DNA of 64,000 nt from Ornithinimicrobium murale. Its GTDB lineage: Bacteria > Actinomycetota > Actinomycetes > Actinomycetales > Dermatophilaceae. Position numbers and translations under genes: made by a program. The notes below the pieces were generated by a model. That model searched no databases. It was given only the letters and a program-made list of their open reading frames with translations, and was not told where the DNA came from. The first letter of the stretch is position 1. The number at the start of each line of letters is the position of its first letter. The stretch covers positions 62,001 to 126,000 of the forward strand of contig NZ_QLVD01000001.1 of assembly GCF_003352835.1 (NCBI RefSeq). Reading direction: 5' to 3'. This document shows, piece after piece, positions 18,267 to 28,002 of the stretch.

Positions 18267-19724
18267 TCAGGCGAACTGGACCCGGCGCAGCCGTGCCGTC
18301 GGCACCCGTGTCAACAGCCACTCGACGGCCTGCTGCGCGGACCAGCCCTCGACATAGGTGCGGATCAGCTCGCGCGCTCCGGCCAGGTCCTGTCCGAGCG
18401 TGACCAGGCGGGTCTCGGCGTAGCCGTCCTTGCGCTCCTGCCCCAGGCCGATGTTGGCCATCAGACCGTTGCACAGGCACTTGCGGCCGACGGTGTCCTC
18501 CTCGTCGCCGCCCTTCTTCAGGAACATGTGGACCGGCTCGGCCGCGCAGCGGTAGCCGACCTCGCCGTCCTCTCGCTCATACGGCGTGCGGAGGTAGGAC
18601 AGGTCGCAGAGACGGGGACGTGCCTGGTAGGTCTCCTCCTCGCTGGCGGTGTCCTCGAGGCTGGCCACCTTGAAGGGGAAGCCGGTCGGGCTGGCGAGCG
18701 CGTCGTTCTTGACATCGAGTGTGCCGTCCCGCAGCTCCTGCAGCATGGTGCTGCGGGTGGCGTTGGTGATGCCGCTGTCGAGAGAGAGCGCAAACAGGGT
18801 GCCGACCTGGACACCGGCGGCGCCCACCGCGAGGGCTTCCTCGACCCGCTCCGGCGTGCCGTAGGCGCCGGCGAGCCAGAACGGCAGGCCCAACTCGACC
18901 ATCTTGGCCAGGTTGACGTCGTCGCGGGGACCGTAGACCGGTTCCCCGTGCTCGTCGAGCTGCATCTTGCCGCGCGGCGGCGCGCTGTGCCCACCCGCGA
19001 CCGGGCCCTCGACGACGAATCCGTCGGGGCGGATCTCCGGGTCGCGATAGAGGTAGTTGGCCAGGGCGTCGGCGGACACGATGGCCAGGAAGTCCGGACG
19101 GCGCATCGCGGGCAGGGAGTCCCCCAGCAGGTCAACGGGGTCGACCTCGATGTGACGCTTGATCCGGCCACCGAGCACGTCGGCGGTGATCCGCCCGGGC
19201 CGTCCGGCGGAGATCTCGGTGAGCAGCCGCGGGATCTCGCGCGGGATACCAGCGCCCATCAGCACGTAGTCGACACCGGCCAGCACCGCACCGAACAGGG
19301 CGGTCGGCGTGGCCATCTGCACCTTCTCGAGACAGTTGATGCCGACGGCACCGTCGTGCCCTTCCTTCGCCAGCCAGACCTCGACGAAGTTCCCCACCAC
19401 GCCGAGCTCCTGGCCCGCGCGGGCAGTCGCCAGCGTCAGTTTGGGGATCGGCTTGTAGGGGGTGCCCGGCGAACGACCACCGGCGATGAAGTACTTGTCC
19501 ATGACCCGCGCGGCCATGTCGGCGTCGGGGAAGGCGGCCATCGCACGCCGCATGTGGCCACCGGGGTCACCGTCCTGCAGGCGGCGGGAGAGCACCGCGT
19601 CCATGGCCGTGCCGGAGACGACGCCCATCTGACCGGTCATGGCGACCTCGCGGGCGAGCTGCCAGGAGGAGACGGCGACGCCCATGCCCCCTTGGATCAC
19701 GACGGGGAGAGTAGTGGGAGCCAC
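18267..19724 (-). CDS. nitronate monooxygenase family protein
   Basis: A 485-residue protein from GTG 19724, seven bases after GAGGAGG; the much longer open frame to 20333 overlaps holA and is a shadow. FMN-barrel features include VVIQGGMGVAVSSWQLA at the N-terminus, GHSAPPRGKM with the likely catalytic His (about 240), and the phosphate-binding GAAGVQVGTLFALS (about 295). The C-terminal extension with Cys residues (RKCLCNGLMANIG) makes it longer than classic nitronate monooxygenases of about 350 residues and matches the long actinobacterial subgroup. It probably oxidises nitronates such as propionate 3-nitronate; other flavin-dependent reactions are possible. Confidence 0.88.
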   Translation of the reverse strand: MAPTTLPVVIQGGMGVAVSSWQLAREVAMTGQMGVVSGTAMDAVLSRRLQDGDPGGHMRRAMAAFPDADMAARVMDKYFIAGGRSPGTPYKPIPKLTLATARAGQELGVVGNFVEVWLAKEGHDGAVGINCLEKVQMATPTALFGAVLAGVDYVLMGAGIPREIPRLLTEISAGRPGRITADVLGGRIKRHIEVDPVDLLGDSLPAMRRPDFLAIVSADALANYLYRDPEIRPDGFVVEGPVAGGHSAPPRGKMQLDEHGEPVYGPRDDVNLAKMVELGLPFWLAGAYGTPERVEEALAVGAAGVQVGTLFALSLDSGITNATRSTMLQELRDGTLDVKNDALASPTGFPFKVASLEDTASEEETYQARPRLCDLSYLRTPYEREDGEVGYRCAAEPVHMFLKKGGDEEDTVGRKCLCNGLMANIGLGQERKDGYAETRLVTLGQDLAGARELIRTYVEGWSAQQAVEWLLTRVPTARLRRVQFA

Positions 19725-19755
19725 AGGGGCCTCCTCATGGGTCTTGGGTGCTCGG

Positions 19756-19800
19756 CTTACGTCACCGTAAGTTTCGCTTGCGTAACCTACGGTAACGTAG
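19756..19800. promoter_or_regulatory. double inverted-repeat operator upstream of the nitronate monooxygenase
   Basis: CTTACG-TCAC-CGTAAG (19756-19771) and CTACG-GTAA-CGTAG (19787-19800) are two dyads 15 bases apart, both built on TTACSGT-like half sites. They lie 32-76 bases upstream of the GTG start, in the promoter region, and fit binding by a TetR-type repressor dimer pair. No TetR gene is adjacent. Confidence 0.65.
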
Positions 19801-19836
19801 CCCAGCCGTTCGGCGCTAACCCAGACCCTAACCCGC

Positions 19837-20817
19837 TCAGCCCCGACGCGCCCGGCACACGGCCAGGACGGCCATCTCCACGGCATACTCCGGGTCCCGG
19901 GCGACCGCGGTCCCGGTGCGCACCCCGCCCTTGACCTCCACGTCTGCCGCGGCAACGGCCTGGATCGCCCGGCCGAGGCGCGGCCCGTCCCAGCCCTGCG
20001 CGGTGCGTCGAGCCTGATCCACCTGCCAGGGCGCCATCCCCAGGTCTCGCGCGAGGTTCCCTGAGCTCGCCCGCCCGGCACTGGCGACCTTGCCGACCTG
20101 ACGCAGCTGCATCGCCAGCACCGCGATGATCGGCACCGGGTCCAGTCCCCCGGCCAGCGCGTGCCGCAGGAGGCGCAGGGCCTCGGCCGTGTCACCACGG
20201 AGGGCGGCATCGGCGACCTTGAAGCCGGTCGTCTCCACCTTGTCGCCGTAGTAGGTCTCCACGTCGGTCGTCCGCACCTTGCCCGTGGTGTCCCGGACCA
20301 GCTGGGCACAGGCAGTGGCCAGCTCGGCGACATCCTTGCCGACGGCCTGCACCAGGGCCGTGGCGGCCGGCTCCTCGATCTGCCGCCTGGCGTCCTTGAA
20401 CTCCTGCTGGACGAACGCGATCTTGTCCCGGTCGGACTTCACGGCGGGCGCGGTGATCACCCGGCCAGACTTCTTGAACACGTCCAGGACCCGCTTGCCA
20501 CGGTTGCCGCTCTTGTGCCGCACGATCAGCGTGACCCCGTCGGGCGGAGCCTGTGCCAGGGAGTGCGCATCCTCGACCAGCGCGTCGTCGGCCTCGTCGA
20601 AGTCCTCCACGACGAGCGCGGTCCAGCCGCCGAACAGCGAGGGGCTGGCGTGCACGCCGAGCGCACCGGGCTCGTAGTCTGTGGCCGCGATCCGCACCAC
20701 GTCGAGCTCGGGATCGTGGGCTCGCAGGGTGGTCAGGACCGTGTTCACCGCGCGCTGGGCCAGGATCTGCTCCGGGCCCGAGACCAGGACCAGATCGGGG
20801 ACGTCGGGCTCGCTCAC
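19837..20817 (-). CDS. holA: DNA polymerase III delta subunit
   Basis: A 326-residue protein from GTG 20817 (MSEPDVPDLVLVSGPEQILAQRAV). The N-terminal degenerate AAA+ domain begins LVLVSGPEQ, with an atypical Walker A as in delta subunits. The middle has KSDRDKIAFVQQEFKDARRQIEEPAATALVQAVGKDVAELATACAQL, and the C-terminal helical collar contains GMAPWQVDQARRTAQGW. Delta opens the sliding clamp during loading. The start codon overlaps the stop of the helicase gene upstream (GTGA), so the two are co-translated. Confidence 0.92.
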   Translation of the reverse strand: MSEPDVPDLVLVSGPEQILAQRAVNTVLTTLRAHDPELDVVRIAATDYEPGALGVHASPSLFGGWTALVVEDFDEADDALVEDAHSLAQAPPDGVTLIVRHKSGNRGKRVLDVFKKSGRVITAPAVKSDRDKIAFVQQEFKDARRQIEEPAATALVQAVGKDVAELATACAQLVRDTTGKVRTTDVETYYGDKVETTGFKVADAALRGDTAEALRLLRHALAGGLDPVPIIAVLAMQLRQVGKVASAGRASSGNLARDLGMAPWQVDQARRTAQGWDGPRLGRAIQAVAAADVEVKGGVRTGTAVARDPEYAVEMAVLAVCRARRG

Positions 20818-23066
20818 AGCTCCAGCATCCCATCGGCCTGCAGCTCCAGACCCAGCTGGTTCAGACGTGCTGTGATCGCATCGGGGGGCAGCTGCAGGTG
20901 GTCGGCGGCCTCGGCCAGGTCGATCCCGGCCTCCACGGCATCGCGCAGCTCCTCGTCCTGCTCATCGGTCCAGGCGTGCCCACCGGTCACGGCCGTGCGA
21001 GCGCTGCGGGCCACCGGCGGTGGATCCGCCACCGGTGCCCGGTCAGCCCCGTTGGCTCCCTCGGTCGCCGACGCGGGCGCCGCCGCACCGGTCCCCCGCA
21101 GCACCGGCTCGGCGACCGGCAACGTCTCGGGCGCGGTCTGGTCGAGCCGTTTGAGCGCATCGAGCACCATCTGCCGGTTGGTGGTCGGCCAGAACGGCGG
21201 CAGCGACTTCTGCAGGAACCCGGCATAGCGGGCGGTCATCATCCGTGAGTCGAGGAAGGCCACGACACCGCGGTCCTGGCCGCGCCGCACCAGCCGCCCG
21301 GCGCCCTGGGCGAGCTTGAGCGCAGCGTGGGTGGCTGCGACCTGCATGAAACCGTTGCCTCCCATGCGGGCGATCGCCTCGGAGCGGGCCGAGGACAGCG
21401 GGTCGTCGGGCCGGGGAAAGGGGATCCGGTCGATGATCACCAACTGGCATGCCGACCCGGGGACGTCGACTCCCTGCCACAGGGACATGGTGCCGAACAG
21501 GCAGGTGGAGGCGTCGGCGGCGAACTGGCGCACCAGCGTCGGGGTCTGGTCATCGCCCTGACAGAGCACGGTGATGCCCGCGCCCTCCAGCCGGCTGCGC
21601 ATCTCCTCGGTGGCCGCCTCAGCGGCTCGCCGGGAGCTGAACAGGCCCAGCGTCCGACCACCTGCCGCGCGGACCAGGGCCTCGATCTCGTCAAAGACCT
21701 TGTCGGAGGTGCCGTCCCGGCCTGGCGGCGGCAGGTTCTTGGCGACGTAGGCGATGGCCTGCTGCTTGTAGTTGAAGGGGCTGCCCACGTCGAGGCCGTT
21801 CCAGGCAGGCCCACCGCGGCCGGTGAGTCCCAAGGTGCCGCCGACGGAGTCGAAGCTGCCACCCAGCTCGAGGGTCGCGGAGGTGAGCACAACAGTGCGG
21901 TCGGCAAACAGCTTGTCGCGCAGCAACATCGCCACGCTCATCGGGGCCACTCGCAGGACCGCTCCCCGCATCCGGTCCTGCGTGATCCAGGCGACGTCCA
22001 GCTCGCGCTCCTCCAGGACGCGACCGGCTGTGTCAAAGACCTCGTCGACCGCGACGCGGGCGACCTGCCGGGCGCCGTCGGCCTCCTCCTTGCCGGATGG
22101 CTTCAGCTCGGACTGCAGGGCTCGCGCCGTGTCGCGCACGGAGGTAAGCGCCAGCACGAGCCGGTCGGGCAGACCGGTCATCCGCCCCTCGGGCAACTCG
22201 TCCAGGACGGTCTGTAGTCGGGTGGCGGCCTCGTTGAGTTCGGCGGTCTCCCCCATGCGAGCGGCCCGCTTGGCGGCGGCGGCGATGGTGCCCGAGGTGA
22301 GCTCATCGGTGATCGTGGAGGTGACCCGGTCGACCAGCTCGTGGCCCTCGTCGATGATCAACAGGTCGTGGTCGGGCAGCATCTGCCGGCCCTCGAAGGC
22401 GTCGATCGCCATGAACGAGTGGTTGGTGACGATGACGTCGACCTGCTGGGCAGCGGCCCTCGACAACTCGACAAAGCACTCCCCCACCTGTGGGCAGCTC
22501 TGTCCGAGGCACTCCCGCGCCGAGACCGAGACCTGCCGCCAGGCACGGTTGCTGACGCCCGGCACCAGCTCGTCGCGGTCGCCGGACTCGGTCAGCTCGG
22601 ACCACTCGCGGAGCCGGAGCACCTCCTCGCCGAGGCGGGAACGCTCCTTGTCGACCTGCCCGACGGACATCAGGGTGTCCTCATCCTCGTCGGGGAAGCC
22701 ACCGCCGAGCTTGTGCTGGCACAGATAATTGGCCCGCCCCTTGACCAGCGCGAACGTCGGCCGCCGACCCACGACCGACTCAATGGCCTCGGCGATGCGC
22801 GGCAGGTCGCGATCAATGATCTGGGCCTGCAGCGCGAGGGTGGCCGTGGCCACGACGACCGGCTTCCCGGTCGCCATGCCGTGCGCGATGGCGGGCACCA
22901 GATAGGCCAGCGACTTGCCGGTGCCAGTCCCCGCCTGCACGAGCAGGTGCTCCTCGCGCTCCACCGCATCCCGAACGGCGTGGGCCATCTGGACCTGCCC
23001 GGGCCGCTCGGTGCCGCCGACTCCCTGGACCGCTGCGTGCAGGAGGGCATCGAGATCGGCTGGCAT
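20814..23066 (-). CDS. DinG/XPD-family ATP-dependent DNA helicase
   Basis: A 750-residue helicase, with ATG 23066 (MPADLDALLHAAVQG) chosen because the preceding 35 codons are not helicase-like. Walker A is QAGTGTGKSLAYLVP, the DEGH box is LLIIDEGHELVD, and late motifs include QGVDVPG and QGAGRLVRRGQDRG. Cysteines in YLCQHK and ECLGQSCPQVGECF are placed like the four ligands of the XPD/DinG iron-sulfur cluster. The ~80-residue C-terminal tail has a small DEQDEELRDAVEAG... helical module. It likely unwinds damaged or R-loop DNA 5'-3'. Confidence 0.93.
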   Translation of the reverse strand: MPADLDALLHAAVQGVGGTERPGQVQMAHAVRDAVEREEHLLVQAGTGTGKSLAYLVPAIAHGMATGKPVVVATATLALQAQIIDRDLPRIAEAIESVVGRRPTFALVKGRANYLCQHKLGGGFPDEDEDTLMSVGQVDKERSRLGEEVLRLREWSELTESGDRDELVPGVSNRAWRQVSVSARECLGQSCPQVGECFVELSRAAAQQVDVIVTNHSFMAIDAFEGRQMLPDHDLLIIDEGHELVDRVTSTITDELTSGTIAAAAKRAARMGETAELNEAATRLQTVLDELPEGRMTGLPDRLVLALTSVRDTARALQSELKPSGKEEADGARQVARVAVDEVFDTAGRVLEERELDVAWITQDRMRGAVLRVAPMSVAMLLRDKLFADRTVVLTSATLELGGSFDSVGGTLGLTGRGGPAWNGLDVGSPFNYKQQAIAYVAKNLPPPGRDGTSDKVFDEIEALVRAAGGRTLGLFSSRRAAEAATEEMRSRLEGAGITVLCQGDDQTPTLVRQFAADASTCLFGTMSLWQGVDVPGSACQLVIIDRIPFPRPDDPLSSARSEAIARMGGNGFMQVAATHAALKLAQGAGRLVRRGQDRGVVAFLDSRMMTARYAGFLQKSLPPFWPTTNRQMVLDALKRLDQTAPETLPVAEPVLRGTGAAAPASATEGANGADRAPVADPPPVARSARTAVTGGHAWTDEQDEELRDAVEAGIDLAEAADHLQLPPDAITARLNQLGLELQADGMLEL

Positions 23067-23162
23067 GACCCCAGGGTATGCCGCGGAGCCGACACCGGTG
23101 GTCACACCAGGGCGACTGTGGACAACTTCTGCGCTGTGGACCACGACTGCGCTGCTGCGGGA

Positions 23163-24120
23163 ATGCGCCACTCCACACTGCTGACCGTTCTACCGTGCCT
23201 GGTTCTGGCGATCACCGCCCGCGAGGGTAGTGAGGTCGAGTCCTCGCAGAACACCAACGACACAAGCATCGCGACCGCCACCACCCCACCTCAGCACGGC
23301 GGCGAAGCCGGCTCTTCGAGCGGGCCCTGAGCCATGCCGCCCTGCCCTCCCGGTCCCACACGATGCCACCCTGGCGTGCGCCACGGTCCCGGTCGACGGC
23401 GAGTGGAGTCAGCAGGCGCTGACCGCGGACGGGAGCTTCGCCACACCCCCTACCGACGGTGTTGGCGTGGCTGGCTGGACCGGGATCGGACCGCTCCGGC
23501 TCAGCCGTGGCGCCGAGGAGAGCACGCAGGTCGGACGCGTCGTTGACGACCACCTGGCGTGGGAGATCACCACGACGGAGGCGTTCGGCCCCGGCAGTCC
23601 ACCAACACTGGCTGGTCGTTCGACAGCTTTGCCGACGACTCGGTCCTGGTGGGGGCTGTCGACGGTGAACTCACCTATCAGGATGTCGACATCGACCTGG
23701 TCCGGCTAGACCCACGGACCGGGGAACTTCTCTGGCGGGTGGGACTGGGAGCAACCTCTGCCGACGAGAAACCGGCCCGGCTCGGACTGGGGCTGGTCAG
23801 TGCCGCAGAGATCTCGATGGAGGCAGCCGACGGGATGCGGGATATCGACGTGACGAACGGTGCCGACCACCCGGCGACCGCCGCGGACCGGCACTGGATG
23901 GAGGACTACGACCTGGTCGATGTCAAAACGCCCGGGATCGGCCCGATCAGATCATGGTCTAGGCTCGTTATCGCCTGCAGGACGGCGCCGGCGAACCCGC
24001 AGAGGAGCCGCTCCGGCCACTGCCCGCCACCATGGGGAGCCGAACTCGATGACGGTGCCCCCTGGTGGTGGCGGAGCCCGCGCACTCACCGCCTACACCG
24101 CCCCAGTGTCAGGCGGTTGA
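23163..24120 (+). pseudogene. decayed secreted PQQ-like beta-propeller protein
   Basis: Recognisable pieces lie in different frames. A signal-peptide start (MRHSTLLTVLPCLVLAITA) at 23163 is open only to 23330. A second frame (about 23370-23590) reads PVDGEWSQQALTADGSFATPPTDGVGVAGWTG...HLAWEITTTEAFGPG. A third continues from about 23590 as STNTGWSFDSFADDSVLVGAVDGELTYQ...LDPRTGELLWRVGLG, a PQQ-repeat blade. Another shift follows near 23950. At least three frame changes point to a dead gene rather than one sequencing error. The original product was probably an exported propeller protein. Confidence 0.6.
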
Positions 24121-24140
24121 AGGGGGAAGCCGTGCGCGAA

Positions 24141-24833
24141 TCATGGGATCTCGGGCCAGATGCCGGGCGCGTGTTCACCGCATGTCTGGACAAGCTCCAG
24201 AGCCGCTTCACCGGGCACCTCGCCGTATGGGTCCCAGGGGGACTGACCACTGTAGTACGACTCCAGCCACGTGATCTCTGTCGGGGCCTCGGCGATTGCG
24301 TAGCCCTCGTTGCGGATGCACGGCGCGACCACCTCAACAAGATAGGCATACTGCTTCTCCGCTTGAACGCGCGGCAACTGATCGCTCACCCGGGGGTCCG
24401 CGGGCACCTTCACCATGCAGGTGTATAGCACCAGGTCAAGTGCCTCCGACTGCTCCTGAGGCACCCGAGGAAAGGAGACAGCACCACCATTCACTGAGAC
24501 ATCAAACCCCTGGTCCTGAAAGCACTCCGTCTGCGCTTGTGGCCATTCTGCTTGGTTCAGAAATGGCCCACGCTCAAGGTCGGGCAGCGGATCGATATCT
24601 CGGAACTCGGCGAATTCCTTGACCGTTCTTTCATGCAGTGCGACTAATTCCGCCTCGTTGTAACTCGGCCAATCGGCCCCGGGAGCTGCGTTACCGGTCT
24701 CCCAGGAAGCAGATTGGTGTGCCGTCGACGGGAGGGTGTCGACCGATCCGATCGGTTCATCAATGGTTCCCGAGCAACCGCCCAGAAGGGCAGCGCTGCA
24801 GACAGCGCTGCCCACCAAGGTCAGCCTCCGCAC
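24141..24833 (-). CDS. uncharacterised lipoprotein
   Basis: About 230 residues from GTG 24833 (VRRLTLVGSAVCSAALLGGCSG); the frame is open to 24896, but the extra residues spoil a normal signal peptide. The lipobox LGGC predicts lipid anchoring to the outer face of the membrane. The mature part has a helical heptad-like stretch (EAELVALHERTVKEFAEF) and several Cys (ECFQDQGF, YTCMVK, APCIRNEGY, QTCGEH) that could form disulfides. No known domain was recognised. It overlaps the end of the small Cys-rich gene upstream by about 13 bases, so the two are probably one unit. Confidence 0.72.
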   Translation of the reverse strand: MRRLTLVGSAVCSAALLGGCSGTIDEPIGSVDTLPSTAHQSASWETGNAAPGADWPSYNEAELVALHERTVKEFAEFRDIDPLPDLERGPFLNQAEWPQAQTECFQDQGFDVSVNGGAVSFPRVPQEQSEALDLVLYTCMVKVPADPRVSDQLPRVQAEKQYAYLVEVVAPCIRNEGYAIAEAPTEITWLESYYSGQSPWDPYGEVPGEAALELVQTCGEHAPGIWPEIP

Positions 24834-25155
24834 ACGTCGCCTGGAGCGCAGTAGCAGTTTGAACTCTGCCCCGCCGTAAACTGACCATCGGTCCATGCTT
24901 CAACGTGCCGGGTTCCCGCGCCTACATGCGTCCGTGAATAGTGCCAGCCTGTGGTGGATTTGTAGGAAACCACAGCACCATCGATATAATGCGTGGAAAC
25001 ACCATTCTGCTTCGTATTAATTCCGCACGTCTCATTCTGCCCACACGATTCCCATGTTGCGGTTGCAGCAGCTGGCCCCACCCCCCCCCAATGAGCATGA
25101 AAAGTGCTGTCACCGCCAAGGTCCCCAGAAATCGAACTGGCCCGTTGCCCTTCAT
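24821..25155 (-). pseudogene. small secreted Cys-rich protein interrupted at a G9 tract
   Basis: The N-terminal frame from ATG 25155 reads a good signal peptide, MKGNGPVRFLGTLAVTALFMLIGG. A run of nine G on the coding strand (25081-25089) then puts the ribosome out of the frame that encodes GPAAATATWESCGQNETCGINTKQ...SSNCYCAPGDVCGG and a stop at 24821. One more G, or two fewer, restores about 110 residues with five Cys. A sequencing error, a true lesion, or slipped-strand on/off switching are all possible. The mature part resembles small secreted Cys-stabilised proteins but no family I know. Confidence 0.55.
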
Positions 25156-25257
25156 CCTCCGCCCCTTCCTCGCTCTCCCCGCCCCAATGACGGCGTGACC
25201 ACAGTCAACCATCGTATAGCGCCGAGCACAAGGATAAGGTACGCCACCCAAGACCTA

Positions 25258-27915
25258 TCATCGATTACGGATCCCCTCCGGCGCACAGATGAAGTGCGCC
25301 ACCATCGCGGTCCAGCCCGTCTGGTGCGAGGCGCCCAGTCCCGTGCCGTCGTCGCCGTTGAAGTACTCGCTGAACGTCGGGTGCACGTCCCACAGCGGGC
25401 CGCTCGGGTGATGGATCGGGGTGCTCGGGCGGCGCCCGTTAGGCCCCTGCCGGAACAGGGAGACCAGACGCTGCTCGACCTCGGTCGCGATCTGGGTCAG
25501 CGCCAACCTGCGCCCGGAGCCTGACGGGAACTCCACCTGCAGGTCGATGCCGGCACCGCGGCCGTAGATCCGCAGCGCGTCGGTCAGCATCGTGTTTACC
25601 GGGAACCAGATCGGTCCGCGCCAGTTGGAGTTGCCGCCGAACATGCCGGAGCGTGACTCTGCGGGCTCGTAGCGCAGCCCGAGTTCGTCGCCGCCCACCC
25701 GCACCGTGAGTCCGTCCCGGTGCACCGCGGACAGCGAGCGGATGCCGTGCGGCGCCAGGAACTCCTCCTCGTCGAGCAGATAACCGACCAGCGAGGTGAG
25801 CTGCTCCTGACTGACCATCGACAGTGTGCGCACCGAATAGCCATGGAAGTTGGTGTGCAGCAAGGCATCCTGCAGTTCCGGGCGGCGCTCGGTCCACCCG
25901 CGCAGGAAGTCGGTGAGGTCCGGCAGCTCCTGGGCCACCCAGTTGGGTAGGATCGCCACTCCGGTCAGCGGGAGCAGTCCGACCATCGAGCGGACTGGCA
26001 TCCGGTGCGCTGTTCCGTCGGAGTCCACGAGGACGTCCTGGAAGAAGTTGCTGTCCGGGTCCCACAACGAGACATCATCGACCCCGGTGTCCTCCATCGT
26101 CTCGGCGATCGCCAGGAAATGGACCAGGAACTTGGTGGCCACCTCGTCCCAGGCGGGGTCCTCGCGGGCGAGCTCGATCGACATTCGGAGCATGCGCAGG
26201 CAGAACATCCCCATCCAGGCCGTGGCGTCGGCCTGTTCCAGCCGCCCGCCACCGGGCAGTTCCTCAGAGCGGTCGAAGAGGCCGACGTTGTCCATGCCGA
26301 GGAAACCGCCCTCGAAGACGTTGGACCCGTCGGCGTCCTTGCGGTTCACCCACCACGGGAAGTTGAGCAGCATCTTGAGCACGATGCGCTGCAGGAAGTC
26401 CCGGTCCCGGTTGCCGTCGATGCTGTAGACCTGCCAGGCCGCCCACGGGTGCACGGGTGGGTTGACGTCGGAGAAGTTCCACTCGTACGCCGGCAGCTGC
26501 CCGTTGGGGTGCATCGCCCACTCGCGGCACATCAGCAGGAGCTGGAACTTGGCGAAGGCCGGGTCGACGTGGGCCAGTGGCACGGTGTGGAAGGCCAGGT
26601 CCCACGTCGCGAACCAGGGGTACTCCCACTCGTCGGGCATCGAGATGACCTCGGCCAGGTTGACGTGCTGCCAGTGCGTGTTGCGGCCCGTGTGTCGATC
26701 AGCCCGTTGCGGCGGTGGCGGTGGCCCGGCCGGGTCCCCGGACAACCACCGGGGCACGTCGTAGAGGTAGAGCTGCTTGCCCCACTGCAACCCTGCGAAG
26801 GCACGCCTCGCGATGTGCCGGTCCTCCTCGCAAGTGCCCTCCGGGATGACCTCGGCATAGAACTCGTCAGTCTCCCGTCGGCGGTCCATGAGCACCTGCT
26901 CGGCATCGCCCTCAGCAGCCCCACCGGACAGCTGGGTGAGCCGCAGGCGGATGCGGACGGTCTCACCCGGCGGCACCTGGTCGAACCGCCACCACAGCGC
27001 TGCCTTGGTGCCGGTCTGGTCGGGGTTGGTGGCCGCTTCACCGTGGACGATGGTCCGGTCGATCGCGTCCTTGGGGTAGGCCGTGTGGCCGGCCGGGACC
27101 GAGCCCGCCCCATAGAGCGCTGCATTGTTGGTCTCGTTGTCACAGAACAGCACCCGTGGAGATCCTTCGGCCGTCAGGCGAACCTCGCCCAGTGCCTGGT
27201 GGCGAGCCAAAACAGTGACCTGCCCCTCGGCATACTCCCCTTCCCCGCCCCCCAGGAGAATCCCGGGACGACGGTCGTCCAGACCCCACGCCCACGTGTT
27301 GCGGAACCACAGTTGCGGCACCAGGTGCAGCGGCGCCGGGTCGGGCCCGTGGTTGGTCGCGGCGATCTCCACGACGATGTCGGTGGGCGACGCCTTGGCA
27401 TGGGTGACGACCACGTCGAAGAACCGGTTCTCGTCCAGCACACCGGTGTCGGACAGCTCGTACTCGTCCTCCGCGAAGCCGCGGGCCGCGTTGGTGTGGA
27501 GGAGGTCCTGATATGGGAAGGGCGCCTGTGGGTAGCGGTACAGCCACTGCGCAAAACTGTGGGTGGGCGTCCCTTCGAGGGCCCACCAGTACTCCTTGGC
27601 GTCCTCCCCATGGTTGCCCTGCGGATTGGTCAGGCCGAAGAGCCGCTCCTTGAGTCGGTCGTCCTGCCCATTCCACAGCGCCAGCCCCAGGTTGAGGTAA
27701 CCGTCGATGTCACACAGCCCCGCCAGACCGTCCTCACCCCAGCGGTAGGCCCGCTGGTGGGCGTGGTCGAACGGGAAGTGCTCCCAGGCGTTGCCATCGG
27801 CGGAGTAGTCCTCGCGGACCGTGCCCCACTGGCGGGCTGAGACGTAGGGGCCCCAGCGACGCCAGAGCGCACGGGGGTCCTCGGACTCGTTGACTCGCTG
27901 CTGCTCGGCGTTCAC
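25258..27915 (-). CDS. GH63-type glycoside hydrolase (glucosidase)
   Basis: 885 residues from GTG 27915 ([14 protein letters not shown]); the extra upstream codons run into the 27943 repeat. It matches the GH63 (alpha/alpha)6-barrel type: [46 protein letters not shown], and a late [16 protein letters not shown]. The acidic residues in ATWD and in the later barrel are in the usual catalytic regions. No signal peptide is visible, so it is cytoplasmic. It likely cuts alpha-glucosyl units from a compatible-solute or oligosaccharide substrate, as for mannosylglycerate or glucosylglycerate hydrolases. The exact substrate is unknown. Confidence 0.9.
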   Translation of the reverse strand: MNAEQQRVNESEDPRALWRRWGPYVSARQWGTVREDYSADGNAWEHFPFDHAHQRAYRWGEDGLAGLCDIDGYLNLGLALWNGQDDRLKERLFGLTNPQGNHGEDAKEYWWALEGTPTHSFAQWLYRYPQAPFPYQDLLHTNAARGFAEDEYELSDTGVLDENRFFDVVVTHAKASPTDIVVEIAATNHGPDPAPLHLVPQLWFRNTWAWGLDDRRPGILLGGGEGEYAEGQVTVLARHQALGEVRLTAEGSPRVLFCDNETNNAALYGAGSVPAGHTAYPKDAIDRTIVHGEAATNPDQTGTKAALWWRFDQVPPGETVRIRLRLTQLSGGAAEGDAEQVLMDRRRETDEFYAEVIPEGTCEEDRHIARRAFAGLQWGKQLYLYDVPRWLSGDPAGPPPPPQRADRHTGRNTHWQHVNLAEVISMPDEWEYPWFATWDLAFHTVPLAHVDPAFAKFQLLLMCREWAMHPNGQLPAYEWNFSDVNPPVHPWAAWQVYSIDGNRDRDFLQRIVLKMLLNFPWWVNRKDADGSNVFEGGFLGMDNVGLFDRSEELPGGGRLEQADATAWMGMFCLRMLRMSIELAREDPAWDEVATKFLVHFLAIAETMEDTGVDDVSLWDPDSNFFQDVLVDSDGTAHRMPVRSMVGLLPLTGVAILPNWVAQELPDLTDFLRGWTERRPELQDALLHTNFHGYSVRTLSMVSQEQLTSLVGYLLDEEEFLAPHGIRSLSAVHRDGLTVRVGGDELGLRYEPAESRSGMFGGNSNWRGPIWFPVNTMLTDALRIYGRGAGIDLQVEFPSGSGRRLALTQIATEVEQRLVSLFRQGPNGRRPSTPIHHPSGPLWDVHPTFSEYFNGDDGTGLGASHQTGWTAMVAHFICAPEGIRNR

Positions 27916-27942
27916 GCGCCCACCCTGCCATCCCACCCATTC

Positions 27943-27992
27943 TTGGGGAGGTTCGGACCGGCTCCCACCCATTCTTGGGGAGGTTCGGACCG
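27943..27992 (+). repeat. paired 18-nt intergenic repeat, locus 2
   Basis: TTGGGGAGGTTCGGACCG at 27943-27960 and 27975-27992, inside a 32-base unit that begins CCCACCCATTC and is repeated almost exactly. It lies between the GH63 start and the 3' end of the dioxygenase gene. Confidence 0.92.
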
Positions 27993-28002
27993 GTCGGCGG
28001 CC

